Source of the DNA: Verrucomicrobiota bacterium
GTDB taxonomy: Bacteria; Verrucomicrobiota; Kiritimatiellia; UBA8416; JAIOPI01
DNA: 5,474 nt
Direction: 5' to 3'
NCBI GenBank assembly: GCA_027620105.1
Contig: JAQCIA010000166.1
Location: 1 to 5,474, forward strand
This document shows, in pieces, positions 1 through 5,474 of this stretch (position 1 is the first letter of the stretch; every line of letters starts with the position of its first letter). The translations under genes were made by a program, and so were the position numbers. Below the pieces are notes generated by a model. The model saw nothing but the letters and a program-made list of their open reading frames with translations, ran no database searches and was not told where the DNA came from.

Positions 1-359
1 GTACCACCGGCGATAAGTACCGCGTCTTGCGTGTCATCGACAACAAACTCACCATAGGGCAGTTTCACCCACAACTGGGTTCCGACGGCAAGCATCCGCT
101 CCATCCGGGTGGTGTAACGGCCCTTCACCGAGTAGCAGATGCGGAGGCGCGATCGGTCGCGCTGTGAACTGGCGATGGAGAAGACGCGTGATTCGGGCCA
201 GAAACCAGCGGGGTCGTAGTCATCCACCGTCAGATGCAGAAACTGCCCCGCGCGGAAGATCGGGACGGGGCTCTCCGGTTGCAGGTCAACGGTGTATACC
301 CCACTGCCATGTGCAGCGATTGCGGCCACGGTGCAGCGACTCTTGCGAGGCATGCTCAT
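1..359 (-). CDS. FAD/NAD(P)H-dependent oxidoreductase, probable RfbI/AscD-type reductase partner of RfbH (partial, C-terminus off window)
   Basis: This is the N-terminal 119 codons of a ferredoxin-NADP-reductase-family protein; the rest lies beyond position 1. Seen directly: an FAD-binding beta-barrel from about residue 8, with AGQF near residues 37-40, the FAD-binding RxFS motif as RVFSIAS (58-64), a KGRYTT segment (79-84) in the usual second flavin-contact position, GEFVV (103-107), and LIAGGT (115-120), the start of the NAD(P)-binding domain. The family role is to pass electrons from NAD(P)H through FAD and an iron-sulfur centre. Position right after rfbH suggests it reduces the RfbH-bound intermediate, as E3 (AscD/DdhD) does. 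Known E3 proteins start with a plant-type 2Fe-2S domain; this one starts in the FAD domain, so any 2Fe-2S domain must be C-terminal or on another protein. Start: ATG at 359 overlaps the rfbH stop as ATGA; an in-frame ATG at 353 is the alternative. No good Shine-Dalgarno is seen, which fits translational coupling. The family is firm; the partner role is inferred. Confidence 0.85.
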   Translation of the reverse strand, partial: MSMPRKSRCTVAAIAAHGSGVYTVDLQPESPVPIFRAGQFLHLTVDDYDPAGFWPESRVFSIASSQRDRSRLRICYSVKGRYTTRMERMLAVGTQLWVKLPYGEFVVDDTQDAVLIAGG

Positions 360-1675
360 CCGTGGGTGCGCCCCGCCATAAACCGATCGAACGTTCCGAT
401 CACGTGCTGCAGCATGGCCTCGGTCAAGCCCGGGTAGACTCCGATGAAGAAGGTCCTCTGCGTGATGGCATCGGCATTGGCCAGCGCGCCAACAACGCGG
501 CAGTTGATGTTCTCATAGGCGGGATGGCGCAGCAAATTGCCGCAGAACAGGTTCCGTGTTTCGATTTTGGCGCTTTCGAGCGCGTTCACCAGTTCGGCCC
601 TGCCAAAAGGGGCTTCCGGGCGAACAGAAAGCACATATCCAAACCAGGAGGGATCGGCTTTCGGGGGGGCGGCGTGCAGGATCAAATGCGGCTCGTGCTT
701 CTTCAGGCTGGCGGTCAGGGCCGCGTGATTGCGTTTTCGGGCCGCGACAAACGCGTCCAGTTTTGCCAACTGCGCCAGGCCAATGGCCGCCTGCATATCC
801 GTCACCTTCAGATTGTAACCAATGTGGCTATAGACGTATTTGTGGTCGTAGCCGAACGGAAGCGTGCCGAACTGCTGACTAAAGCGCTTGCCACAAGTGT
901 TATTCCCCCCGCCGGTGCAGTAACAGTCGCGCCCCCAATCGCGGAAGCTGCGGGCAATGTGGGCCAGCGTCTCGTCCGCCACCGCAACGGCCCCTCCCTC
1001 TCCCATGGTCATGTGGTGTGCGGGGTAGAAGCTGAACGTGGCGAGATCGCCGAACGTTGCCGTCAGTCGCCCGTCATAGCGACTGCCGAGAGCATCGCAG
1101 TTGTCTTCGATCAGCCACAGGTGATGCTGATCACAGAGCTCCCGCACCTCGCTGACCGGAAACGGCACGCCCATCGTGTGCGCAATCATGATGGCCTTGG
1201 TCTTGGGGCCCACGGCGGCGGCAATGGCTTCAAGGGTCGGCACATACGACCCAAGCTCCACATCCACGAACACGGGCACAGCCTGGTTCTGGATGATCGG
1301 ATTGACCGTGGTTGGGAACCCGGCCGCCACCGTAATGACCTCGTCCCCGGGATTGACTCGCCGATCCATCAGTTTCGGGGAGGTCAGCGTTGAGAACGCC
1401 ACGAGGTTGGCCGATGAACCCGAGTTGACCAGAAAGACGTTCTCGATGCCCAAGTACTCGGCCAGGCCGGCCTCGAAAGCCTCCGCGTAGCGCCCTGCGG
1501 TGAGCCAAAAGTCCAGCGACGAGTCAACGAGGTTGGCCAGCTCGGCATGGTCGAAGACTCGCCCGGCGTAGCGAACCGGGCTCTCGCCAGGCACGAAAAC
1601 AGATGGCGGCGCTGCAGAATGGTACTGCTGGACAAGGTCAAGAATCTGACGTCGAAGCGTCGTGCGATCAGTCAT
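356..1675 (-). CDS. rfbH: CDP-4-keto-6-deoxy-D-glucose-3-dehydrase (E1), PMP- and [2Fe-2S]-dependent
   Basis: This cytosolic enzyme removes the C3 hydroxyl of CDP-4-keto-6-deoxyglucose through a pyridoxamine-phosphate adduct, which a reductase then reduces to the 3,6-dideoxy sugar. The protein is 439 residues, the usual RfbH size, with the fold-type I aminotransferase core of the DegT/DnrJ/EryC1 family. Two signatures separate it from ordinary sugar aminotransferases. The PLP-anchoring lysine is replaced by histidine (H220 in FYPAHHMTMGEGG). The cysteines C193, C251, C253 and C261 match the C-X57-C-X1-C-X7-C cluster motif of the Yersinia E1 enzyme. Other fold motifs are NSGSSAN (84-90), the PLP-ring aspartate in LIEDNCDALGS (D191) and GYNLKVTDMQAAIG (286-299). 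Start: ATG at 1675 overlaps the rfbG stop as ATGA, with GGAAGG 10 nt upstream. An ATG at 1705 would add ten unconserved-looking residues and is rejected. The reductase gene follows with a 4-nt overlap. Confidence 0.96.
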   Translation of the reverse strand: MTDRTTLRRQILDLVQQYHSAAPPSVFVPGESPVRYAGRVFDHAELANLVDSSLDFWLTAGRYAEAFEAGLAEYLGIENVFLVNSGSSANLVAFSTLTSPKLMDRRVNPGDEVITVAAGFPTTVNPIIQNQAVPVFVDVELGSYVPTLEAIAAAVGPKTKAIMIAHTMGVPFPVSEVRELCDQHHLWLIEDNCDALGSRYDGRLTATFGDLATFSFYPAHHMTMGEGGAVAVADETLAHIARSFRDWGRDCYCTGGGNNTCGKRFSQQFGTLPFGYDHKYVYSHIGYNLKVTDMQAAIGLAQLAKLDAFVAARKRNHAALTASLKKHEPHLILHAAPPKADPSWFGYVLSVRPEAPFGRAELVNALESAKIETRNLFCGNLLRHPAYENINCRVVGALANADAITQRTFFIGVYPGLTEAMLQHVIGTFDRFMAGRTHG

Positions 1676-2784
1676 GCGAAGAGAACCTTCCCTTCCGCCG
1701 CCCACGGACGCCGCAACCTTCGAGCGCTGTCCGCGTATTTGTCAATCTGGCCAACGGTAAATGCCTGCACCGCTGCCGGGTCAGGCGTAGAGCCCACTTG
1801 CCGATACCACGCCACCGTCTGCTCGGTCGCCTCGGCAAAAGACCATGACGGCGACCATTTGAGCAGGGCTCGGGCCTTGTCGATAGCGAGGTTCAATTGG
1901 CCGGCTTCATGGACCGCCTTCGCCTGGCTCTTGTCTTCCCATCGCCCGGACCAGTGCTTCAGCATCTCCTCGACCAGTTCCCGAACAGAACGACAGGATT
2001 CACCCTCCGGGCCAAAGTTGAAAGCGGACTCGAGATCAGGGCCCTGAGAATGCGAGAGGCAGGCGGCCAGCCAAAGATAGCCGCTAAGGGGTTCCAGAAC
2101 GTGTTGCCACGGGCGAGTGGATCCGGGGTTGCGAATCGGAATCGACTCGCCGCGGGCCAAGGCGCGAACACAGTCGGGAATGATCCGATCCTGAGCCCAG
2201 TCCCCGCCTCCGATCACATTGCCCGCACGGGCTGTGGCGATGCGGACGGGATGACCGGCAAAGAATGACCGCCGCCATGATGCCACGGCGATCTCCACGG
2301 CTGCCTTGCTGGAACTATAGGGATCATGCCCCCCCAAGGTGTCGCACTCTCTGTAGCCGTGAACCCATTCCCGGTTCTCGTAGCACTTATCGGTGGTGAC
2401 GATCACGGCGGCACAAGGCTTTCGGATCGATCGTAGCGCTTCCAGCACATGAAGGGTGCCCATGACATTGACGTCATAGGTGTAGGTGGGATTTTCGTAA
2501 GAGGATCGAACGAGCGGCTGCGCGGCCAAGTGGAACGCAAAGTCGGGTTGCGCTTCATCAATAGAATCGGCTACGGCGGCAGCATCCCTCACATCCCCAA
2601 GACGCTGTTGAATCTGACGAGCCAGTCCGAGCGCCTCGTACAGGGCCGGCGAGGTGGATGGCGCCAAGGCGTAGCCGTTTACCCTCGCCCCCAGCCGCAG
2701 CAACCATGCGCACAGCCAAGAACCTTTGAAGCCCGTGGAACCGGACACCCATACCGACTTGTCATGGAATGCGTTGGCGAACAT
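1672..2784 (-). CDS. rfbG: CDP-glucose 4,6-dehydratase
   Basis: This enzyme converts CDP-glucose to CDP-4-keto-6-deoxyglucose using bound NAD+, the second step of CDP-3,6-dideoxyhexose synthesis. It is a 370-residue extended short-chain dehydrogenase, slightly longer than the usual ~360. Visible motifs in order: the Rossmann glycine motif GSTGFKGSW (15-23), with the FKGSW ending typical of CDP-glucose dehydratases; FHLAAQPLVRSSY (84-96); TTDKCYEN (130-137), whose TDK holds the active-site Asp-Lys; YSSSK (156-160), the catalytic Tyr/Lys pair; ARAGNVIGGGDW (185-196); and RPWQHVLEPL (224-233), a nucleotide-sugar-binding region. Start: ATG at 2784 overlaps the rfbF stop as TGATG and has GGAAGG 7 nt upstream. 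In-frame ATGs at 2799 and 2862 lie inside rfbF, would extend the protein past the Rossmann strand, and lack a comparable ribosome site. Its stop overlaps the rfbH start. dTDP-glucose 4,6-dehydratase is a less likely alternative, given the rfbF and rfbH neighbours. Confidence 0.95.
   Translation of the reverse strand: MFANAFHDKSVWVSGSTGFKGSWLCAWLLRLGARVNGYALAPSTSPALYEALGLARQIQQRLGDVRDAAAVADSIDEAQPDFAFHLAAQPLVRSSYENPTYTYDVNVMGTLHVLEALRSIRKPCAAVIVTTDKCYENREWVHGYRECDTLGGHDPYSSSKAAVEIAVASWRRSFFAGHPVRIATARAGNVIGGGDWAQDRIIPDCVRALARGESIPIRNPGSTRPWQHVLEPLSGYLWLAACLSHSQGPDLESAFNFGPEGESCRSVRELVEEMLKHWSGRWEDKSQAKAVHEAGQLNLAIDKARALLKWSPSWSFAEATEQTVAWYRQVGSTPDPAAVQAFTVGQIDKYADSARRLRRPWAAEGKVLFA
1686..1691 (-). 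promoter_or_regulatory. Ribosome binding site of rfbH
   Basis: GGAAGG, part of a longer GGAAGGGAAGG stretch inside rfbG, lies 10 nt before the ATG at 1675 and supports the start that overlaps the rfbG stop as ATGA. Confidence 0.6.
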
Positions 2785-3551
2785 CACCAGACCTTCCATG
2801 GGGCGCGGCCTTCGTTCCACAGCGTGTTCAACAGGCGAACGTCGCGCAGCGTATCCATGCACTGCCAGAAATCCTCATGACGATAAGCGACAAGCTGCCC
2901 ATCGGCGGCCAGCCGCTCCATCGGCTCGCGTTCCCAGATGGTTTCGTCGCCGGCAATGTGCTTTGCGATCGCCGGCTCTAGCACAAAGAATCCGCCGTTG
3001 ATCCAGCCCTCGCCGATCTGTGGCTTCTCCTCGAACCGTCGCACAGCATGCCCGTCAATGACAATGCCGCCGAAACGCGCAGGCGGCCGCACGGCTGTCA
3101 CCGTGGCCAGCTTCCCTTGTTCGCGGTGAAACGCCATCAGACGTTTGATGTCCACATTTCCGACCCCATCGCCGTAGGTCATCATGAACGTCTCGTCTCC
3201 GACAAATTCCGCAGCCAGCTTCAACCGCCCGCCTGTCTGTGTGTTAAAGCCTGTGTCCAGAAGGTGCACCACCCAATCATCTCCGCCGCCTTCATGCACG
3301 CGCACGTCTTCGCGCGCCATATCTACAGTCAGGTTGTGCAACCGGTGACGGTAGTTGACGAAATAGTCCTTGATGACCTCGCCCTTGTAGCCGAGGGCCA
3401 GGACAAACTCCTTAACCCCCTGAGCCACATAGCCCTTCATGATGTGCCAGAGGATCGGCTCGCCGCCGATCTCCACCATGGGCTTCGGTTTGGCTACCGT
3501 CTCCTCGGAGAGCCGCGTGCCCAGTCCGCCACAAAGAATGACTGCCTTCAT
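2784..3551 (-). CDS. rfbF: Glucose-1-phosphate cytidylyltransferase
   Basis: This cytosolic enzyme makes CDP-glucose and pyrophosphate from CTP and alpha-D-glucose 1-phosphate, the entry step of CDP-6-deoxy and 3,6-dideoxyhexose synthesis. The protein is 255 residues, against about 257 for known RfbF. Seen: the nucleotidyltransferase signature CGGLGTRLSEET (7-18), KPKPMVEIGG (21-30), the metal/nucleotide aspartate in MTYGDGVGNVD (124-134), RFGGIV (159-164), FEEKP (173-177), WINGGFFV (183-190) and an EDFWQCMDT segment (226-234) typical of the cytidylyl rather than thymidylyl branch. Start: MKAVILCGG is where the family begins, with GGGAG 10 nt upstream. The frame stays open to an ATG at 3602 immediately after the preceding stop, but those 17 extra residues look like untranslated leader. 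It follows the nucleotidyltransferase-fold gene by 51 bp and overlaps rfbG by one base. Confidence 0.95.
   Translation of the reverse strand: MKAVILCGGLGTRLSEETVAKPKPMVEIGGEPILWHIMKGYVAQGVKEFVLALGYKGEVIKDYFVNYRHRLHNLTVDMAREDVRVHEGGGDDWVVHLLDTGFNTQTGGRLKLAAEFVGDETFMMTYGDGVGNVDIKRLMAFHREQGKLATVTAVRPPARFGGIVIDGHAVRRFEEKPQIGEGWINGGFFVLEPAIAKHIAGDETIWEREPMERLAADGQLVAYRHEDFWQCMDTLRDVRLLNTLWNEGRAPWKVW
2792..2797 (-). promoter_or_regulatory. Ribosome binding site of rfbG
   Basis: GGAAGG lies inside the end of rfbF, 7 nt before the ATG at 2784. It selects that start over the in-frame ATG at 2799, which has no such site, and supports re-initiation at the TGATG overlap. Confidence 0.7.
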
Positions 3552-3602
3552 TGGTTCTGGTCTCCCATGCTCCTGATCCGACGTGGTTGCCCTTCCATGC
3601 AT
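3552..3602 (-). other. 51-bp junction between the toxin-antitoxin-like pair and the sugar cassette
   Basis: This is the only true gap between genes in the window. On the minus strand it carries two purine-rich ribosome-site candidates, AGGAG (3574-3570) and GGGAG (3566-3562); the second is 10 nt from the rfbF start. I see no stem followed by a T-run and no convincing -35/-10 pair, so read-through from the upstream genes is possible. A six-codon frame (ATG at 3568, TGA at 3550-3548) ends across the rfbF start codon; its only ribosome-site candidate is one base away, too close to work well. Confidence 0.5.
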
Positions 3603-4280
3603 TCAAGAGAATTTCTCCTGAAGATGCGAGTACTCCTTTGCCAGCAGGTCCAGATTGTCACGGAAGATGACCGAGATTTCATAGATATAGTAGCAATCCT
3701 TCGCCGCGGATTGCGCCGCTCGTTGCTGGTCGCGGATCAGGACCTTCTGAACGGCATAGGCGGCAGGGTTGGGAATTCTGATGATTGTACCCTGCATCTG
3801 AGCAAATTCCGGGACGCGCCCGAGATCAAGTTCCCACGTCCTGTGCAGGAGCAGTTCCAGGTAGCGAAGTGGCTGGGCCAATAGTCCGTCTTGAACTTGA
3901 TGCGCTGTGGAGCCTGCACCATCTCTGCCGCCAGGGATTCCCGAGAGTGGGCACAGGAACTCAACATCCGCCGGCAGAGATTCGTCGGCGAGAATGTACT
4001 TCACAACAGGAGTTTGGCCTGTTCCCAAAGCTGTCTCCTTGAAGCCAGCATCCGTCATCAGGGACGCGACGGGGGCTGGACCACGCAGCGGGAGCTTCTG
4101 CGGGGTGGCCCAGTCAGAATCCTTCGTGCCCAGATATCGGAACGGGATCGCTGCGGCACTCGGATGGTTGCGATAAAGAGCATTCGCGCACCCCCCAATG
4201 GAGACAAGATCAGAAAGGTAAGGACGCAAGGTCTCGACTATTCTAACGAAGAAGGCGTCAAATGCAGGATCCTCGAACAT
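3603..4280 (-). CDS. Nucleotidyltransferase-fold protein, putative toxin of an AbiE-like type IV toxin-antitoxin pair
   Basis: This 225-residue protein shows the hallmarks of a pol-beta-type minimal nucleotidyltransferase. There is a Gly-Gly motif after a strand (VSIGGCANALY, 26-36), then TKDSDW (52-57) with the DxD metal pair D54/D56, then a third acidic strand ADVEFLCP (104-111). The C-terminal part has IPNPAAYAVQKVLI (169-182) and a lysine/aspartate helix (KDCYYIYE, 194-201), resembling the P-x-x-Y-x-x-x-K and K-x-x-KD region of GSU2403-type nucleotidyltransferases. AbiEii-type toxins of this superfamily transfer nucleotides to tRNA or other targets and stop growth; that function here is inferred from the fold and the upstream AbiEi-like partner. 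The usual Ser/Thr after Gly-Gly is Cys31. Start: ATG at 4280 overlaps the upstream stop as TGATG, with AGAGGA 7 nt upstream; the ATG at 4379 would lie inside the upstream gene. It could instead be an uncharacterised housekeeping nucleotidyltransferase. Confidence 0.72.
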   Translation of the reverse strand: MFEDPAFDAFFVRIVETLRPYLSDLVSIGGCANALYRNHPSAAAIPFRYLGTKDSDWATPQKLPLRGPAPVASLMTDAGFKETALGTGQTPVVKYILADESLPADVEFLCPLSGIPGGRDGAGSTAHQVQDGLLAQPLRYLELLLHRTWELDLGRVPEFAQMQGTIIRIPNPAAYAVQKVLIRDQQRAAQSAAKDCYYIYEISVIFRDNLDLLAKEYSHLQEKFS

Positions 4281-5458
4281 CAGGGGATCCTCTCGAAATG
4301 CGGCTTTAGTATTCGCTCGTAGAGATACTCTGATTGCTCCAACCCGCGGGCATAGGAGAATCGCACGTCGAAGTAGCATTGCAGGATGTCAGCCACAGGA
4401 ACGCCTTCAGCACGAACGAAGCCACGGAAGACAACCTCGCTGGCCGGCAATGACACAACTCGCAATGGCGCAGACTCCGACTCATCAACGACCAGATCCA
4501 TCGCGCGCAGAACCTCGGCAATCGGGCCGGCCGCATAGAGGCGGGCAGATCGCACACTGGACCGTCCCAACCCCATCAGGTGGCAGGCGAGATGCCCTCC
4601 GATCACTACAGAGGGCGGAGATGATGCGTCGTTCGATGATTTGAGCTTCTTCAGAATTGAGGCTTCCGGCTCGTCGCCATACAACGACCTTGCGCCGATA
4701 CCCTTGCTGCGGCCGTGCTTCAAGGCATAGCCCCAGTCTTCCAGCAATTCCCTGTGGTGCTGGATGCGAAACCCATTCGCGGATCTCTTGATGAATCCTG
4801 CGCGCTCGCCGTTACCGAGAAACGAAGAAACGACTGGTTGTGAGACGCCGGAGGCAGCAGCGAGCGCGTTGACGCTCGACGGTGCGATCGCCGGGCCGCC
4901 CCAGTACTTGGAATCCAAACCCGGGAGAAGCAGCAGCTTGAAAAGCCATTGGTTCTTCGGGGAGAAAAGACTGCCGCGACTGGGGTCGTGCAATTGTAGA
5001 GAACCATCCTCAAACGGATGAACGCGGATACTCTCCTCCTGATTCTCCAGGCGAAGTTGCGCCGATCCGTCCTGCGAGAGAATAATCCAGTTCAGTTCGG
5101 GCAGGTACTCAGCCGCGTATTGGCGCAGCACTTCGATGGATTTGCGGCTCATGCGTTGGATGTAAAAGGCCAACAGCAGGTCACGTCTAGGATGCTGCAG
5201 CCTTAGCGCGTCATGCTGGTACCGAAGGATGGCATCTCCGATGGCAGCACGAAAATCAGGCTCTCGATATAGAGAGGGAGTCTTCATCTCTACTAGCATC
5301 ATTTCGGCCCCACGGCGAAAGATCAGGTCGGCTTGATTGTCCGCCAGATAGCCTTCTGGCTTCTCCATGCCCCGGGCTTGGAGAATTTCAGAAACGCATG
5401 AAAGCAGGTACTGCTTCTTTGCTTCTAGCGGACTTGCGAGGTTGTTCACTGAATTCAT
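4280..5458 (-). CDS. AbiEi-like antitoxin/regulator with N-terminal PD-(D/E)XK nuclease-like domain
   Basis: This 392-residue protein has three visible parts. Residues about 10-130 look like a restriction-endonuclease fold: ADLIF (D44) on one strand, LVEMK (E57-x-K59) on the next, then a helix with a glutamine (AILRYQHDAL, Q81) and a strand LLLAFYI, giving the D-(x12)-E-x-K arrangement. Residues about 165-235 hold a winged helix: ALAAASGVSQPVVSSFLGN (198-216), then AGFIKR and a wing. Residues about 255-390 resemble the AbiEi C-terminal domain: VVIGGHLACHLMGLG (284-298), a LYAAG strand, and a terminal VADILQCYFDV...RGLEQSEYLYERIL segment. AbiEi antitoxins repress their own promoter and counteract AbiEii nucleotidyltransferases without direct binding. 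The coupled gene downstream, a nucleotidyltransferase, supports that reading. The start at 5458 has only a weak GGTGATC upstream; GTG at 5449 is an alternative. No signal peptide or membrane segment is seen. The DNA-binding/AbiEi assignment is fairly sure; nuclease activity is unproven. Confidence 0.75.
   Translation of the reverse strand: MNSVNNLASPLEAKKQYLLSCVSEILQARGMEKPEGYLADNQADLIFRRGAEMMLVEMKTPSLYREPDFRAAIGDAILRYQHDALRLQHPRRDLLLAFYIQRMSRKSIEVLRQYAAEYLPELNWIILSQDGSAQLRLENQEESIRVHPFEDGSLQLHDPSRGSLFSPKNQWLFKLLLLPGLDSKYWGGPAIAPSSVNALAAASGVSQPVVSSFLGNGERAGFIKRSANGFRIQHHRELLEDWGYALKHGRSKGIGARSLYGDEPEASILKKLKSSNDASSPPSVVIGGHLACHLMGLGRSSVRSARLYAAGPIAEVLRAMDLVVDESESAPLRVVSLPASEVVFRGFVRAEGVPVADILQCYFDVRFSYARGLEQSEYLYERILKPHFERIP
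4288..4293 (-). promoter_or_regulatory. Ribosome binding site of the nucleotidyltransferase-fold gene
   Basis: AGAGGA lies within the last codons of the AbiEi-like gene, 7 nt before the ATG at 4280. It fixes the short 225-residue product as the real one and suggests its translation is tied to that of the upstream antitoxin-like gene. Confidence 0.65.
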
Positions 5459-5474
5459 CTGTGATCACCAATAT

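Noticed and set aside
164..1393. 409-codon open frame on the plus strand, opposite rfbH and the reductase
   Set aside because: It lies antisense to genes with full catalytic signatures, its product is Arg/Gly/His-rich with no recognisable domain, and long antisense frames are common opposite G+C-rich genes.
356..1675. rfbH read as a sugar aminotransferase (DegT/DnrJ/EryC1)
   Set aside because: The catalytic lysine is histidine and the four-cysteine cluster motif is present, so dehydrase is the correct branch.
3552..3602. N-terminal extension of rfbF from the ATG at 3602
   Set aside because: The 17 added residues precede the conserved MKAVILCGG start of the family, and a ribosome site sits before 3551.
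3552..3602. Intrinsic terminator between the two gene groups
   Set aside because: No stable stem followed by a T-run could be found on the minus strand in this gap.
3048..3884. 278-codon plus-strand frame across rfbF and the nucleotidyltransferase-fold gene
   Set aside because: It spans two well-supported minus-strand genes and their gap, and its translation shows no family motif.
4281..4379. N-terminal extension of the nucleotidyltransferase-fold protein to 4379
   Set aside because: It would overlap the AbiEi-like C-terminus by about 100 bp; the ATG at 4280 has its own ribosome site and a TGATG overlap.

Overview
All six genes in this window lie on the minus strand and read from position 5474 towards position 1. 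They fall into two groups. Upstream (about 5458-3603) is a translationally coupled pair resembling a type IV (AbiE-like) toxin-antitoxin or abortive-infection module: a 392-residue AbiEi-like protein carrying an N-terminal PD-(D/E)XK nuclease-like domain, followed by a 225-residue nucleotidyltransferase-fold protein. Downstream, after a 51-bp gap, is a compact CDP-3,6-dideoxyhexose cassette: rfbF (glucose-1-phosphate cytidylyltransferase), rfbG (CDP-glucose 4,6-dehydratase), rfbH (the PMP/[2Fe-2S] 3-dehydrase, 'E1') and the first 119 codons of an FAD-dependent reductase, cut by the window edge, that is placed to be the E1 partner ('E3').

The sugar genes define a pathway: glucose-1-P -> CDP-glucose (RfbF) -> CDP-4-keto-6-deoxyglucose (RfbG) -> C3 dehydration on PMP (RfbH) -> reduction with electrons relayed by the reductase, giving CDP-4-keto-3,6-dideoxyglucose. 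This is the common precursor of paratose, abequose, tyvelose and ascarylose. The gene that decides the final sugar is not in the window and would be expected off the left edge. Such sugars are mostly known from O-antigens, so a Gram-negative bacterium with moderately high G+C is the likeliest host. I cannot name a genus from the sequence.

Four of the five gene junctions are stop/start overlaps (TGATG or ATGA); only NTase/rfbF is a gap. No terminator-like hairpin with a T-run is visible between genes, so the window may be one long transcript. No tRNA, rRNA, CRISPR array, insertion sequence or long repeat was seen. The most unusual item is the antitoxin-like protein fused to a restriction-endonuclease-fold domain, directly next to surface-sugar genes.
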